Of a stretch of 64,000 nt of DNA, positions 11,640 to 22,600 are shown piece by piece. The notes below the pieces were generated by a model, which worked only from the letters and a program-made list of their open reading frames with translations, did not search any database and had not been told where the DNA came from. The position numbers and the translations under genes are program-made. How positions within the stretch are numbered: position 1 is the stretch's first letter; the number at the start of each line of letters is the position of its first letter. The stretch is from Meloidogyne chitwoodi (taxonomy: Eukaryota; Nematoda; Chromadorea; Rhabditida; Meloidogynidae), in contig JACZZP010000007.1 in the NCBI GenBank assembly GCA_015183035.1, forward strand, positions 2,356,001 through 2,420,000, in the 5' to 3' direction.

Positions 11640-13830
11640 TTGGAATTAAAAAGAATTGATCAAACACATATTTTTCACTCTGCAATAAAATCAATAATTA
11701 GGTAGATAATTTACTAAAAATGAAGAGAAATAAGAATTTAATTTTGGATACTCTATAGTTCTTGTTTACTATATCATTTACTTGATAAGTGTCATTCGAG
11801 TATAACTTCACATTCGACTGTCAACTCAGACTCTAATACACCCTTTTACTATTAAAAATAAAGTAATCGTCAAACTATTGTATTGGTAATTTTTAATAAA
11901 CTCTGACTCTAATAGCCTCTTCGTTGTTTGTTTTTAGCATTTACGACAGACACATTTTCATAATGATTTATCATTTTTATTGATAAAATTAAATGTTATT
12001 GACAACAACAAGTACAGGTAAAGTGCGTAAAAAGGAAACATTTTAGATTTAATCTTCTTATCTGCATAAATATCAATTTTAAAATGTCTGTATTTTTATA
12101 TTAATTTATGGCGCTCACAATCATCCAAGCTTGCCCCGAAATAAAAATATAAAATTCGACTCTAATTGTCAACAACAAGAGTGAAATTTTTAAAATTTAT
12201 TGCCACTAGAGTCTGACAAGCAAATTGTTTTTATTTCTCAAACTCAAATAGGTTTATTTTAATTTTTTATTTGGGTGGTCTTTTGGGTCGTCTCGTACGT
12301 TTGTAAGAAAAAAAGGTTGTTTTTTAGGTAATTTAAAGTTGCGTTTGTTTGTGTATTTATAAGTTTATGTGCATATTTTCTGGTAGTAAAGTGCAATCCC
12401 AGACATATTTATTTATTTATTTTTACTTTATACAAATATTATTGATTTTTTAGAAAAACAAATAAAATAAAAAAAAAAGTGGAATTGACGTTGGAGAGAC
12501 TTTGGTTTTTTTCATAAAAAAAGTACTATGAAGAGGTCATTCACAGTTTGCCTTTTTACCTTCCATTTTATTTAAATGTTAGGGTAAACTTAAAAGAACT
12601 TTTCTTAAAAGATCAACTTTTATTATATTTACCATTAGAGTCTGACTCACTTTCATTTCTTTAATTTTCCATGTAGAGAGGTGAAAATATTTAATTGCTC
12701 TTCATCAATCCACAAAGCAAATACCTAAAAACACTATTTCCATTAGAGTCTATTTTTTCAAGGAACTTTTTCTTTTTCAGACTCTAATATCTGTGTACAA
12801 TAAAGTCCTCTATCTTATCCCACTCACTTAAAATAGACAGCACAAACTAATTGTAGAGTCAAAAAATATTACAATTAGAGTCAGAGGTTTTTTAACTTTT
12901 AATTTTTGCAAGACTCTAATAGTTATGTTTTTGTACTTTTTATTTTTTATTAGAAAGATATAATGAACCAAATTTGATTCAAGTACAACATAAAACGTAT
13001 CACATGAAATTTGCAAAAAAAAAAGAATATTTAGTTGTGTTTTGGTCGATTAATGTTGGCAAAACTTGTGTTTCTTTAATAGTCTTTTTTAATAATCTTT
13101 TAGGCCAATTTTCTCTTCTCTTTTCTATAAAAAACCTTTTTTAGTCTCTCATGTCATTATCATATGATTCACATGTTAAAAACGTGAGTTTTGAGAATTA
13201 AACATTTTGGAAAAAAGAGGAGTTCCATTGCAGTCAGGAGACACAAGGATGATGAAAAAAAAAATTTAAAGAAAAAAAGGTAAAAAAGAAAATAAAAGAA
13301 GGGGTTGGTTGGTATTGCGTCTAACTATCTTCTCCTCTCTTCCTCCTTTTTTATTTTTAATCGAATTTATTTTCTTATACCAATAATTATTATACATATT
13401 TTTTTTGTAAGGGGGACTTTGCCCTGTTATCAATATAAGGAAGTATTCAATTTTTAAGGATTTTTAAAAAGATTATTTTTTAAATTAATTTTTATTATTT
13501 GTAAGCAGCGACAAAAAAGTTAAAAAATTTCACCCTTAAATCTCAGACTCTAATAACCTTTTTATTTATAAATTAAATTGATCTTTTCGGGATGATTTGA
13601 ATTTTTCCTTAGATTATTTAAATTAATTTTTTGATTTTTTAAAATACATTTTTTGTTTTAAATGTTCATAATTGACAGTTTGACTCAATTATCCAAAAGA
13701 AAATGACATTTTGTCCAAAAAGATCAATAACTCTTAAACAAAAATATTTATTTTTTTAATGTTATTTTAAGAGATTTATTTCTTATTTTTGTTTATTTCC
13801 ATTTTATTTAATTCTTTTTTTACTGTAAAT
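11640..13830. other. Intergenic spacer (GSTK/ATG101), many GACTCTAATG words
   Basis: No convincing exon in about 2.2 kb between two divergent genes. The stretch is AT-rich and carries GACTCTAAT or ATTAGAGTC near 11827, 11905, 12155, 12643, 12745, 12777, 12911 and 13543, on both strands. Some copies are followed by CCTTTT. Promoters for both flanking genes must lie here but no reliable element stands out. Confidence 0.55.
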
Positions 13831-13834
13831 CATG

Positions 13835-13843
13835 TTTTTTCAG
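13835..13843 (+). promoter_or_regulatory. Probable spliced-leader acceptor of ATG101
   Basis: The string TTTTTTCAG ends at 13843, eight bases before the ATG at 13852, with no upstream coding exon found. This is the usual arrangement of a nematode trans-splice site, and it supports the chosen start. A cis-intron in the 5' UTR is the alternative. Confidence 0.5.
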
Positions 13844-13851
13844 GTCAATTT

Positions 13852-15604
13852 ATGAATGCTAGAACAAATCAACTCCAATTGGTATTTAAAATTAAAAAAA
13901 ATTTTAAACTAAATTTTTTCAATTTTAAAGACCACAGAATATCGGCAAATAAAAGATGCCGTTTCAGTGGCATTTCATTCAATTATGGTACATAGGGTAC
14001 TCGGCAAAGTATTTTTTTAAATTAAATTTCTATTTTATTACATGTTATTTTTTAGTTTAAATTTTCGTCTGATAGTGATTACAGCCTTGGCTCTTTGGGT
14101 CATGAAGAAGTACCTTGCAATCATGTTGATCTCACTTATGTATGTTGGAATATTTTTTAAATTATTTTTTCGGGATGGAATAGGTAGAGACTTAAATGCC
14201 AAAGATTTGGGTTCCCAAAATTTCTTTTGAACTGAAAAATGGTTTTTGAGGTTTCAGGATTACTTAGACTCTGTCAAAGTAAATTAAGCATTGACCAATC
14301 TCCTAAATTTAACAAAAAATTAAAGTTAGTCGCCTCCCAAGATTTTTACACTCTACACTTTTAGAGGAAATTTTACCATAAAATACAAAAAATATTGCTA
14401 ATTTAATTTTTACTTTTTTTTTAAAGATACGAGTCAATAGTAGAGAGTTTATTGAAGATTTTAATGAAAAGGTTTCCTTTTTTTGCTTTATTTTTAAATA
14501 TAAAATTTAAAAATTTAGGTGGACTCGTTTGTGGAGGCTGTCACTAAATCTTTAAAGGACGGGTATTTTTTAAGTGGAAGTGGAGGAAGAAATCATTTAA
14601 TATCGCCTTCTTCGGCAAGAGAAGGAGGACGCAATTATGGAATTGGTTTTTTTTTATTCTTTTTTATAAAATTTGTATTTTTAGATTGTTGGGAAGATTT
14701 GATATCTACTCAAATTAAACTTGAATTTTACCAACGTCGAAAACGACAATGGCCAATTCCGGAAGACACTGCTCCTTGGGAAGGTTTAAATTTTTTAAAA
14801 TTGAGTTTCTTAATTTCTTCTGCCCTCACTCCTCTGTTCCTTCCAGCCTTCTCTTCCCTGTTCCTTTCGGCCTTCATTAAAAATTATTTTGCCCATTCCA
14901 TTTCACAGCATCATAAAACTTAAATTATATTCTTATTTTTTAATTTTATTTTTTTTTAAAGTTTGGGAACTGCGCCTTAATCTTGTTCGTACGCTAAACA
15001 ATGGTTTACTTAATTTTAACATTTTTAATTTAAAAAATTCTTTTTTTTTAGAAGATTTTTTTCGTATGCGTGAATATGTAGCTGAACAGCTCTCTGATAA
15101 AGTTTTAACAATCTGTGAGCTTATGAATAAACCGCAATATTTACCAAAAATTCCAACACGTTTGGAGATTACTTCAGTCTTTGATATTCGTTTTCCAACT
15201 TGTGATCCTTATTTATGGCGATTGGATTCAGAATTTGGTTTTTATTTTTTATTAATTTTATAAAATTTTCTCCGATTTTTTCGAAAAGAATTAATAAAGT
15301 AAAAGGATTATTTTTTTGATATTATTAGATATTTGATTGATATAATTTTAGCGTTTATTAATTTAAATTCACAAAGGGGAAAAAAAAGATAAGCTGATTG
15401 ACATGGGAATTTTTGAGAAAATGAAAAAAATAATAAATAAATTGATGAATTTGAAATTTCTTTTCCAAAATATAATTCCATTTCATTAAAATTAAAAATA
15501 TTTTCTTTTTATTTTAAGGTCTTCGTTCTCAAGAAAATTTATCTGCCGGCACAAGTTTTGTGAAGAAATTGTTCAGGGATGGACTTGCTTTCAATATTCA
15601 ATAA
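13852..15604 (+). CDS. ATG101: Autophagy protein ATG101 (EPG-9)
   Basis: About nine short exons encode ATG101, the HORMA-domain partner of ATG13 in the ULK/UNC-51 autophagy-initiation complex (EPG-9 in C. elegans). Matches to the family: SVAFHSIMVHRVLGKFKF; VPCNHVDLTYVRVNS (human has DFIDFTYVRVSS); LEFYQRRKRQWP then APWEVWELRL (human LEFYQKKKSRWP, PWEVWTVKV); LTICELMNKPQYLPKIPT; VFDIRFPTCDPYLWRLD; and LRSQENLSAGTSFVKKLFRD at the C-terminus. The WF-finger region lies between PTCDPYLW and neighbouring loops, but I cannot place it exactly. TAA ends at 15604. One exon continuing from VEAVTKSLKDG is nematode-specific in sequence. An intron near 14820-14880 contains a TGTTCCTTCC repeat. Confidence 0.9.
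14826..14876 (+). repeat. CTGTTCCTTCCAGCC-type short repeat in ATG101 intron
   Basis: Two to three units of CTGTTCCTT(C/T)C(A/G)GCCTTC lie in an intron. The same word forms a larger array at about 31515-31690, inside a teneurin intron. Confidence 0.55.
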
Positions 15605-15744
15605 ATAAAAAAAGTTTTGTAAATTAATAATAAGGGGAAATGATGATTTTAAAAAATAAATCTCGGCCAAAAACATTTTTTAAGACAAAAATGGTCTTTT
15701 CTTTCTAAAAAAAGTTAAAAACAATCGTAGAAAAATTATTAGAG

Positions 15745-15827
15745 CTGATAATATTCGAACCCTCTACCACTGCCATTACAAAACCAGAACAAATGCACTT
15801 AACCAACAATGATTTGTGTCCAAAACC
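15745..15827 (-). tRNA. tRNA-like sequence (probable pseudogene), intergenic
   Basis: On the minus strand TTGGTTAAGTGCA resembles an A box and GGGTTCGAATATTA a B box, about 35-40 bases apart. Acceptor pairing is poor. It is grouped with the three other tRNA-like sequences of the window. Confidence 0.3.
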
Positions 15828-16567
15828 ATTTTTGCTTTGATATGTTTTTTACTTGTGGCTTTAAAAATTGTGTAGTACAATATTACGTATTGTTTTCACG
15901 CAATTTTTAGACACGCATGTGCAGTTGTAGTTGACGAACATTTTGATTTTTTTGAGTAAAGAATTGTAAAATTCAATTTGGGTATGTGAAAAAAATTTTT
16001 CTCGTTAGAGCATCAAATGGCTTTTTTGGCGCTCTTTAACAAAAAATTTTTCTGCATACTGTAATTTTTAAAAATTGATCTGCACATGTGTGTATGTATA
16101 AATGCCTTGTCACTATACTTTTTAAAAAAATAAAAAATGCTACCACTCCTCTCTACTTTTATATGATTCTACATAACTCCCAATCAATCAATATATACAT
16201 TTATTTTTAAAAAATGTTTTTCTTCTCTCAAAATCAAACAAAATCAAAAAATAATGTTCTCACACAATCACCTCAAAATATTTAAGCAACCTTTTTTTCA
16301 ATTTATTTTTTTTTCAAGAAAATGGTTGCGCTCTGTACATTTATTTTATTTTAAATCAATTATAATCGTATTATTCTCGCGTAGTTTTTTATTTTCTTTT
16401 GTTTATTTTATACCTTGAATTGTATAAATAAATTGTAAAATTATTTTTTTTTTATATTGTTCAAATGATTGATTATTATAAAATAAGATTAGAGATGAGG
16501 AGAAATCAAAAATGGTTAATAAATTTTTAAAATGAAGGGACTTTTTGTCCCAACGTTAAAGTATAAT

Positions 16568-16768
16568 AAATTTGGTATCATTTGTAGAGCTTGAAAAACT
16601 GAATCGAATGAGCTATGATAGACCTTCTAAAAAAGGAGGCTTTTGGAGATATGATTTTTTGAAAGAAAATTTTGGAAAAATATTTCATCGTTGGAAATTA
16701 GCTGAAAATTTAATATCATTCGAAAGAGCTTAAAGAGCTGAATCGAATGAGCTATGAAATTCATTGGT
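16568..16768 (+). repeat. Direct repeat with ATCATT..AGAGCTTGAA and GAATCGAATGAGCTATGA
   Basis: Two copies about 110 bp apart share TATCATT-x-x-x-AGAGCTT and then CTGAATCGAATGAGCTATGA (near 16600 and 16740). A similar opening, GGTATCATTTGATAGAGC, recurs near 35850 and in the foldback element at 24.7-25.0 kb, suggesting a dispersed family. Confidence 0.5.
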
Positions 16769-16942
16769 CAGTTTTTGAGAAAAACCATATTCATGAACAT
16801 TGAAATATATTGAGGGTGAATAAATTTTTTAAATTTAATAATTTTTTGGCTTTATGTTATAATGAATTTTGTGCCTATTAATTTTTTTGTTAAAATTTTG
16901 CGTTAAAATTTTTGTCAAAAAATTTTTAATAATTGTTAAATG

Positions 16943-17095
16943 TAGAGTAGGACAAGACCGAGACTTTTGGGAAAAACCGATACCGAGATTGACCGAGACT
17001 GACAAAACCGAGATCGAGACCGATACCCAAATTTTGGCTCGAGACCGATACCGAGATTGGAAAATGGGCGAGACTCTCGGTCTCGGCCTACTCTA
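16943..17095. mobile_element. 153-bp hAT-like MITE with 8-bp target-site duplication
   Basis: The ends are inverted repeats: TAGAGTAGG at the left and CCTACTCTA at the right, extended by AAGACCGAGAC and GTCTCGG. Direct copies of GTTAAATG flank both sides (16935-16942 and 17096-17103), an exact 8-bp target-site duplication typical of hAT-superfamily elements. The interior is a degenerate short repeat built on CCGATACCGAGA, GC-rich compared with its surroundings. No coding capacity. Confidence 0.85.
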
Positions 17096-17288
17096 GTTAA
17101 ATGTTTGGACAAAAATTTATTGTTCCAAAGGTTTTATAAATTTTTGCCTAGACTCAAATTTATTTTTGTTTGAAATTAGTTAGTCCCTCAGCATTAATTC
17201 TATAAGCATAAAAAATACGTATATTTATTTATCATGATAAAAAGTTAAAAAATAATATTGAATAAATATTTATATCTTTTTTAAAGAA

Positions 17289-18483
17289 TCAAATTGGCGC
17301 TGACTGAGGTTCTATTAATAATTCATTAATTGCAGCATGTTGTGGTTGTGTAAGAGCAAAAATGACAGACTGAAAGTTTAAAAATTAGATTAAATTAGGT
17401 TGAGACTCTAATGTCACTTTTGAGTCAAAATTTAGAATTTTATACTAAACCTCTAATGTACCTCAAAATAAAGGAAAGTGAGATTCTAATTGTATCTAAA
17501 TTAAAAAAAAAGACTGACTCTTGCTACATCATCACTAGTAAGAATTTTGTGTCCAGCTTCGGATCCGTCATATTTTTGACGAGCCTAATTTTTAAAAAAT
17601 ATTTTAAAAATTCTTTTAATCTTTAAAAACCTCAATATCAGTTGATCGACTAGCTAATTTTGTAGAGACATCCCCAGGTTGTATATTTGTAAATCTTATT
17701 CCATAATCAACAAGTTCCTGTCTCAATGCAGAAATAAAACCTTCCAAATAGAATTTTGTTCCGGAATAAACTGCTAGACCAGGGAATGCCTAAAAATAAT
17801 AATTTGTTATTTTCCTTTAATTCTCCCCTTAATACCCTTTTTCCAGCATCTGAAGTAATTGTAAGAATATGTCCAGAACGATGTTCAACCATATGGGGAA
17901 TTAATGCCCCAATAATATTTGTTGTTCCATGAACATTTACTTCAATTTGACGATGCCATTCCTTTAAAATTATTAATTTTTAATTTCACCAAAAAATGTA
18001 ATATTTAAATAAATAAACCTCAGTATATCCTTTATATGCCATTGTATAGTACATTGCACCAGCACAATTTATTAAAATGTCAATCCTACCAAATCTATGT
18101 ATTGTCTGTCGAACAAGTTCTTGAACATCTGTCTTTGATGTTATATCGCATTTAGTGGCGATAAACCTATTAAATCGAGAGGTAAATTAAGAAAAAGTTA
18201 GTGATGAATTAAGGAACATTTGAGTCTTCAGAAAAGAAACTAGTCAAATTTGTTAAGACTCAAATGTACCTAAAAATATCTTTAAAATTTTAAATACTTT
18301 TTACCGTTCAGTAGGAAGCATTTTAATTATATTTTCTAAAAGGCTTAATTGCCTAGAAGCCAAAACAGCAAAAACACCAGTTTCTTGAGCTAATGCTTGT
18401 GTTATAGATGCACCAATGCCTTCACTAGCTCCGGTTATAATGCAAACACATCCAGCTAGCAGTTTTGGATCTATATCAATCAT
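17289..18483 (-). CDS. Short-chain dehydrogenase/reductase (SDR)
   Basis: Five or six exons encode a classical SDR of about 260 residues. Near the N-terminus CVCIITGASEGIGASI is the TGxxxGxG dinucleotide-binding motif. ILINCAGAMYY is the NAG-like motif (here NCAG). ILTITSDAGKR then AFPGLAVYSGTKFYLEGF contains the catalytic Ser region and the YxxxK pair (YSGTK). IRFTNIQPGDVSTKL follows. The ATG at 18483 and TGA at 17289 bound it. There is no signal peptide or membrane anchor, so it is probably cytosolic. The substrate cannot be told from sequence. It is the most downstream of three minus-strand genes; 225 bp separate it from the FLYWCH gene, close enough for an operon with the NRPS-like reductase upstream. 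SDRs commonly reduce or oxidise carbonyls, so a link is possible but unproven. Confidence 0.9.
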
Positions 18484-18707
18484 TTTAAAAATGAAAATAT
18501 TTTTAAATTAAATTAAATGTTTGAAAACCACTGCTTAAATTTTTAGAATTTAAAAGAGAATTATCAAAAAAAGAATAACATCAGAATAAATTAGAGAAGG
18601 AAATGTTAGAGTGAGTATTCGCAAATATTCGCCAAATTTATTAACAAGCCAAATAATCGCGCAACTTTAAAAATATTCTAGCACCCATAAAATAAAACAA
18701 GGATTCC

Positions 18708-19387
18708 TCAAAACTTACGACCAAAGACTTGCTCTTCTGCTCCAACATTTAAATCAGTCAAAACAAAATCGACATGTTCTGCTTGGTATTCATCATACTC
18801 CATTTCAGCAACCTCAAATTTTAATTGAGGTTTTCGGTCAACAAGACGAGCTCTTTGGACGACTTTTCTTATAGCACTTGGATTCGGCATTCTTCCTTGA
18901 TTTAAAAAAAGAATTGTAGCTTAACTTGCTCAAAAAATAAAAAATCAGTCCAACTAGAAGAGATATTTTTGGGTTCCTACTATTAATTTTTAAAATTACA
19001 CAAACCTAAAATAGCTTCAGGAAGTTGTTCAACAACAGATGCACGTATTTGGCTAGGAACATCAAAAGATTCTCTTGCTTTAATTTTAACAGCACTAATA
19101 GCTTTTTGAACACCAACTCTAGCAGCATTACCAGCCATTGAACAAGTATGTTGTGTAACTATTTTTAAAAATGTTCGGTCATTGTCAGATGCTGTGTGAA
19201 TCCTTCCTTGAAAATAGAGGAAAAAACCTTTAAAAATTTTTAAAAAATGCATACCTTTACATCCATGATTTAATAAATCACAGCGCCAAAATATTTTATC
19301 GCCATTACTGCTTATTCTATCTTTTACATAAATAAATCCATCATAAGAATATTTTTCAAAATTTTTTTGAGAACGTATTTGTGACAT
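18708..19387 (-). CDS. FLYWCH-type zinc-finger protein
   Basis: Three exons (19387 to about 19255; about 19206 to 19008; about 18902 to 18708) give about 175 residues. The N-terminus holds a FLYWCH-like finger: DGFIYVKDR, then IFWRCDLLNHGCKG joined over a short intron to RIHTAS, and later TQHTC. FLYWCH modules occur in DNA-binding host proteins and at the N-terminus of nematode Mutator-like transposases. The region RASVVEQLPEAILGRMPNPS resembles the segment IRAVVLQNTPSPVLAAISS of the decayed transposon at 59-60.5 kb, so the two are probably related. No transposase catalytic domain follows here, and the reading frame is open, so this may be a domesticated or truncated transposon-derived gene. 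It sits between an NRPS-like gene and an SDR on the same strand. Confidence 0.72.
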
Positions 19388-19640
19388 TTTTGAAGATAAA
19401 AATGAAAGAATGGCTACAACTGCTTAGAATACTCGGGGAAATTTATCGAATGATTTTTGTCCAACCCTTTATAAAAAGAGACGCGAATAACTGGAAAATA
19501 GTTAGAGCGACTATGTGGCGAAAAGATAAGAGAGAGAGTTTATTAAAAGAAAAATTAGACGATTAGAGAAAGAAAGATTATTAAATAAGAGAAGTACACA
19601 AAATAAAAATGTAAAATTTCAAATTGTATAATACAAAATG

Positions 19641-22600
19641 TCAAAAATTTAAAATGTTACTCGTATTATTGCCACTAGAGGAAATTAGGGGTAAATCAAG
19701 TTTATTTTTTTGAATTATAAAATTAAGCAGTGGTTTTTTCTGAATTATAAATAAAAACTTTAAACTAATTTTCATACAAATTGTTGTTTTTGTTGTCGGT
19801 CGTTTTATAACATTAGATTTAATTAATTTTTCAATCCATTCAACAAGCAATGTTTTATCAAGTTTTGGGTAAACCCAACCAAAGTCAGTAATTAATTTGT
19901 CTGTTTTTGTACGTAGAATACTGCTTTGAGTGAAATTTATAATTCCTTCATTACTTAAATTTACAAGAAAAATTTTTTTTTGAAAAATGTGTACCTGAAG
20001 AGACCGCCTTGAACCAGCTTTTGAAGTTGTTGTATACAAAGTTCTTCTGATGAAGATTTTTCTATCCTGAAAAATAAAATAAATACTTCTTCAGTCAGTC
20101 AACTAAATGTGCAATTTTCATTCAAATGACGAAATGAGTGATTTTCAACTCATTTGTTGTCAAAATATTACTTAAAAATTATTGAAAAATAAAATACATT
20201 TTAACCCAATCAGAAATTGGAATCATCCGAATTTCTTCAAAACCCATATTCTTTAAGCATTCAATAACTTGTGTCCATTTTGCCACTCCTTTTCCAGAAT
20301 TTATTAAATGAAATATTTTCCCCGTATTTTCACAAAACATTTCACTTAAAATGCGTACAATGAATTGAGCAGAAAAGTCAACGGGAGTTAATTCAACCTG
20401 AAAAAAATAAATAAAATTTTTGGACAATTCGTCCCACACTAACAAAATTTTCAAATTATCACATTAAACGGGATCAGGTCCCGATCTTGTTTACCGATTT
20501 TGTTGAAGATAACGGGATGAAACTGGGAGCGGGAGTTTACTATTTTCCCGTTTCGATTCTCTCCCGTCATTCTATTTTCAAATTACCCGTTTCCCGGTCC
20601 ATGTTTTTTCTTCTTAAAATTTCGGTCTCTAACTATTTAACCTCTTGTTAACTTACATCAAATTCATCCAAATTTGGTGCTATATTTAATTTTAAAGTTG
20701 ACAGCAACATTAAATAAGTAAAATCTTGTGGGTTCCAGTTTGATCCATTCCTCGACGCTGACTGATTGCCTAATCTATAAATTATTGTAGGAAGACCACG
20801 GTAATGAGCTCTACAAAATAAAATAAAATTTAAGCTTCGAAAAATCGAAACAATTCCAAAATTTAGAAAGCCATTAAGACTCTAATCACCCTTTTTACCT
20901 TAATAGCTTGGGTATTAACCGTTGAGTATATCAAAAGCAATGAATATCAAAAAATAAATTATTTAAATTTTATATGAGAAGGAAAAATTGAGAATATTTA
21001 TTCGGTTAGAGAATAATAAAAGACTATATGTAAAAGAGAGAAAAAGAAATAAAGTGAATAAAAATCCTTCTTCTCTCACAAAAATAAAATTATATTAATT
21101 TTCCTTCTCATCTAAAATTTATAAAATAAATTTTTCCATTTTCATTGAATTTGCCCAATTCATTGGTAAATACCCAAACCAAAAAAGGTAAAAAGGGTGT
21201 CTTTAGAGTCTTACATTTTTGTAGGATTTTTAAAATAAATTTTGGATTTGCTTCCAAAACATTGGAAAGCTTAAATAAATTTAAATTTAAATTCAATTTA
21301 TATTTTAATTAAATTAACCTTAATACTAATTGTTCTGAAACATATTTACTTTGTCCATATCCATCAGTTAGTTTTTCATATGTATCAAATGGAGGTGTGT
21401 CCTCATCAACATTAATTAATCCAGAAGGAAAAACTGCATCAGTACTGTTAAAATAAAATTAATTTATATTAACAAAATAAATTTTAAAATTAAAAGAATT
21501 TTCTAAATTTTCGACAATTGAGTCTGAGAATATTGGAAGATATTTGCAGTGAAAAAAAGGTAGGAATAAGTTGAGATTTTTTGAAAAATATTTTTTAAAA
21601 CACCCAAAAACCAATCTCTATATTTTTAATTTTACCAGCCACTGCCCATTTTTCGGTAAATGTGTAGTTGGCGGTCCACCTATGCGCCTTCTTTTTTCTG
21701 CGCCGAAAAAAATACTCTAGACTGACTTGATTGATATTGCACAAGAAAAACTTTTATGTTAAGAAAAGATAGTAAAGATCGAAGTTTGCTGGAAACACGT
21801 CAAACTTGTATCTATTGGAAGTGTTTTTATTACTTCTTCATTTTTGGGCCCATGGCTGGTTGGTCTTCAAACTTGGATCTATTCATTAAAATTTACTCTA
21901 AAGTGTGGAAGCTATTTTGTCTGGTGGTGTTTTGTCGATCAATAGAAATCATACATTAGAGAGTAAATTTCAATGAATAGATCCATTTTTGTGCCAAAAC
22001 CAACCAGCCATGGGCCCAAAAATGAAGAAGTAATAAAACAATTCTAATAGAGATTGAAACGTAGACAAAATTAAAAATCAAATTTAACTCGCCTTTACAC
22101 ATCAAAGTTTTCTTGGGGCAATATCAATCAAGTAAATCTAGAGTATTTTTCGGCGCAGAAAAAAGAAGGCGCATAGGTGGACCGCCAACTACACATTTAC
22201 CCATTTTTCCGTTAAAAATTAAAAAAAAGTATATAATTTTTAACCTAATATAGTGTAATGGCTTAATTTTATTTTTGAAACAAAATTCAATAATATTTCT
22301 AGTTCCAATGACATTACATCCATGAAGTGCCTAAAATTTAAATAATTAAAAAAATATTAAAATTACCTGATATGGATAAATCAAATTTACATAAGCTGCC
22401 TTAAAAAATTAAAAAAATAAATAATTAAAAATAAAATAAAATTTACAGCATGTAAAACAACGTCTATATCATAAGAAAGAAAATGATAATCCTTAAAAAT
22501 AATTTTTAAATTTTAATTTTAAAAATTAACCTCATCAGATAACCCAAATTGTACAAGAGCAATATCGCCTGATACGACTCTAACTTGTTCTCTTAAATAA

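Larger units (their letters stand above)
15605..16934. other. Spacer between convergent ATG101 and SDR genes
   Basis: No gene seen. The stretch contains a tRNA-like sequence, a direct repeat at about 16570-16765 and AT-rich filler. Short ORFs are of random composition. Confidence 0.5.

Noticed and set aside
12828..13016. 62-residue minus-strand ORF in the GSTK/ATG101 spacer
   Set aside because: It overlaps several GACTCTAATG words, has random composition and no exon partners.
18600..18700. Possible sixth copy of the F1 foldback family (ATTCGCAAATATTCGCC)
   Set aside because: Only a short word is shared and no inverted partner arm is present.
20020..20070. Reading the 3' exon of the A-T-R gene as DRKIFIRRTLYTTTSK
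   Set aside because: Using the donor ATGTATTTT downstream gives DWVKMIEKSSSEELCIQQLQ, which fits the reductase domain and keeps the frame into the next exon.
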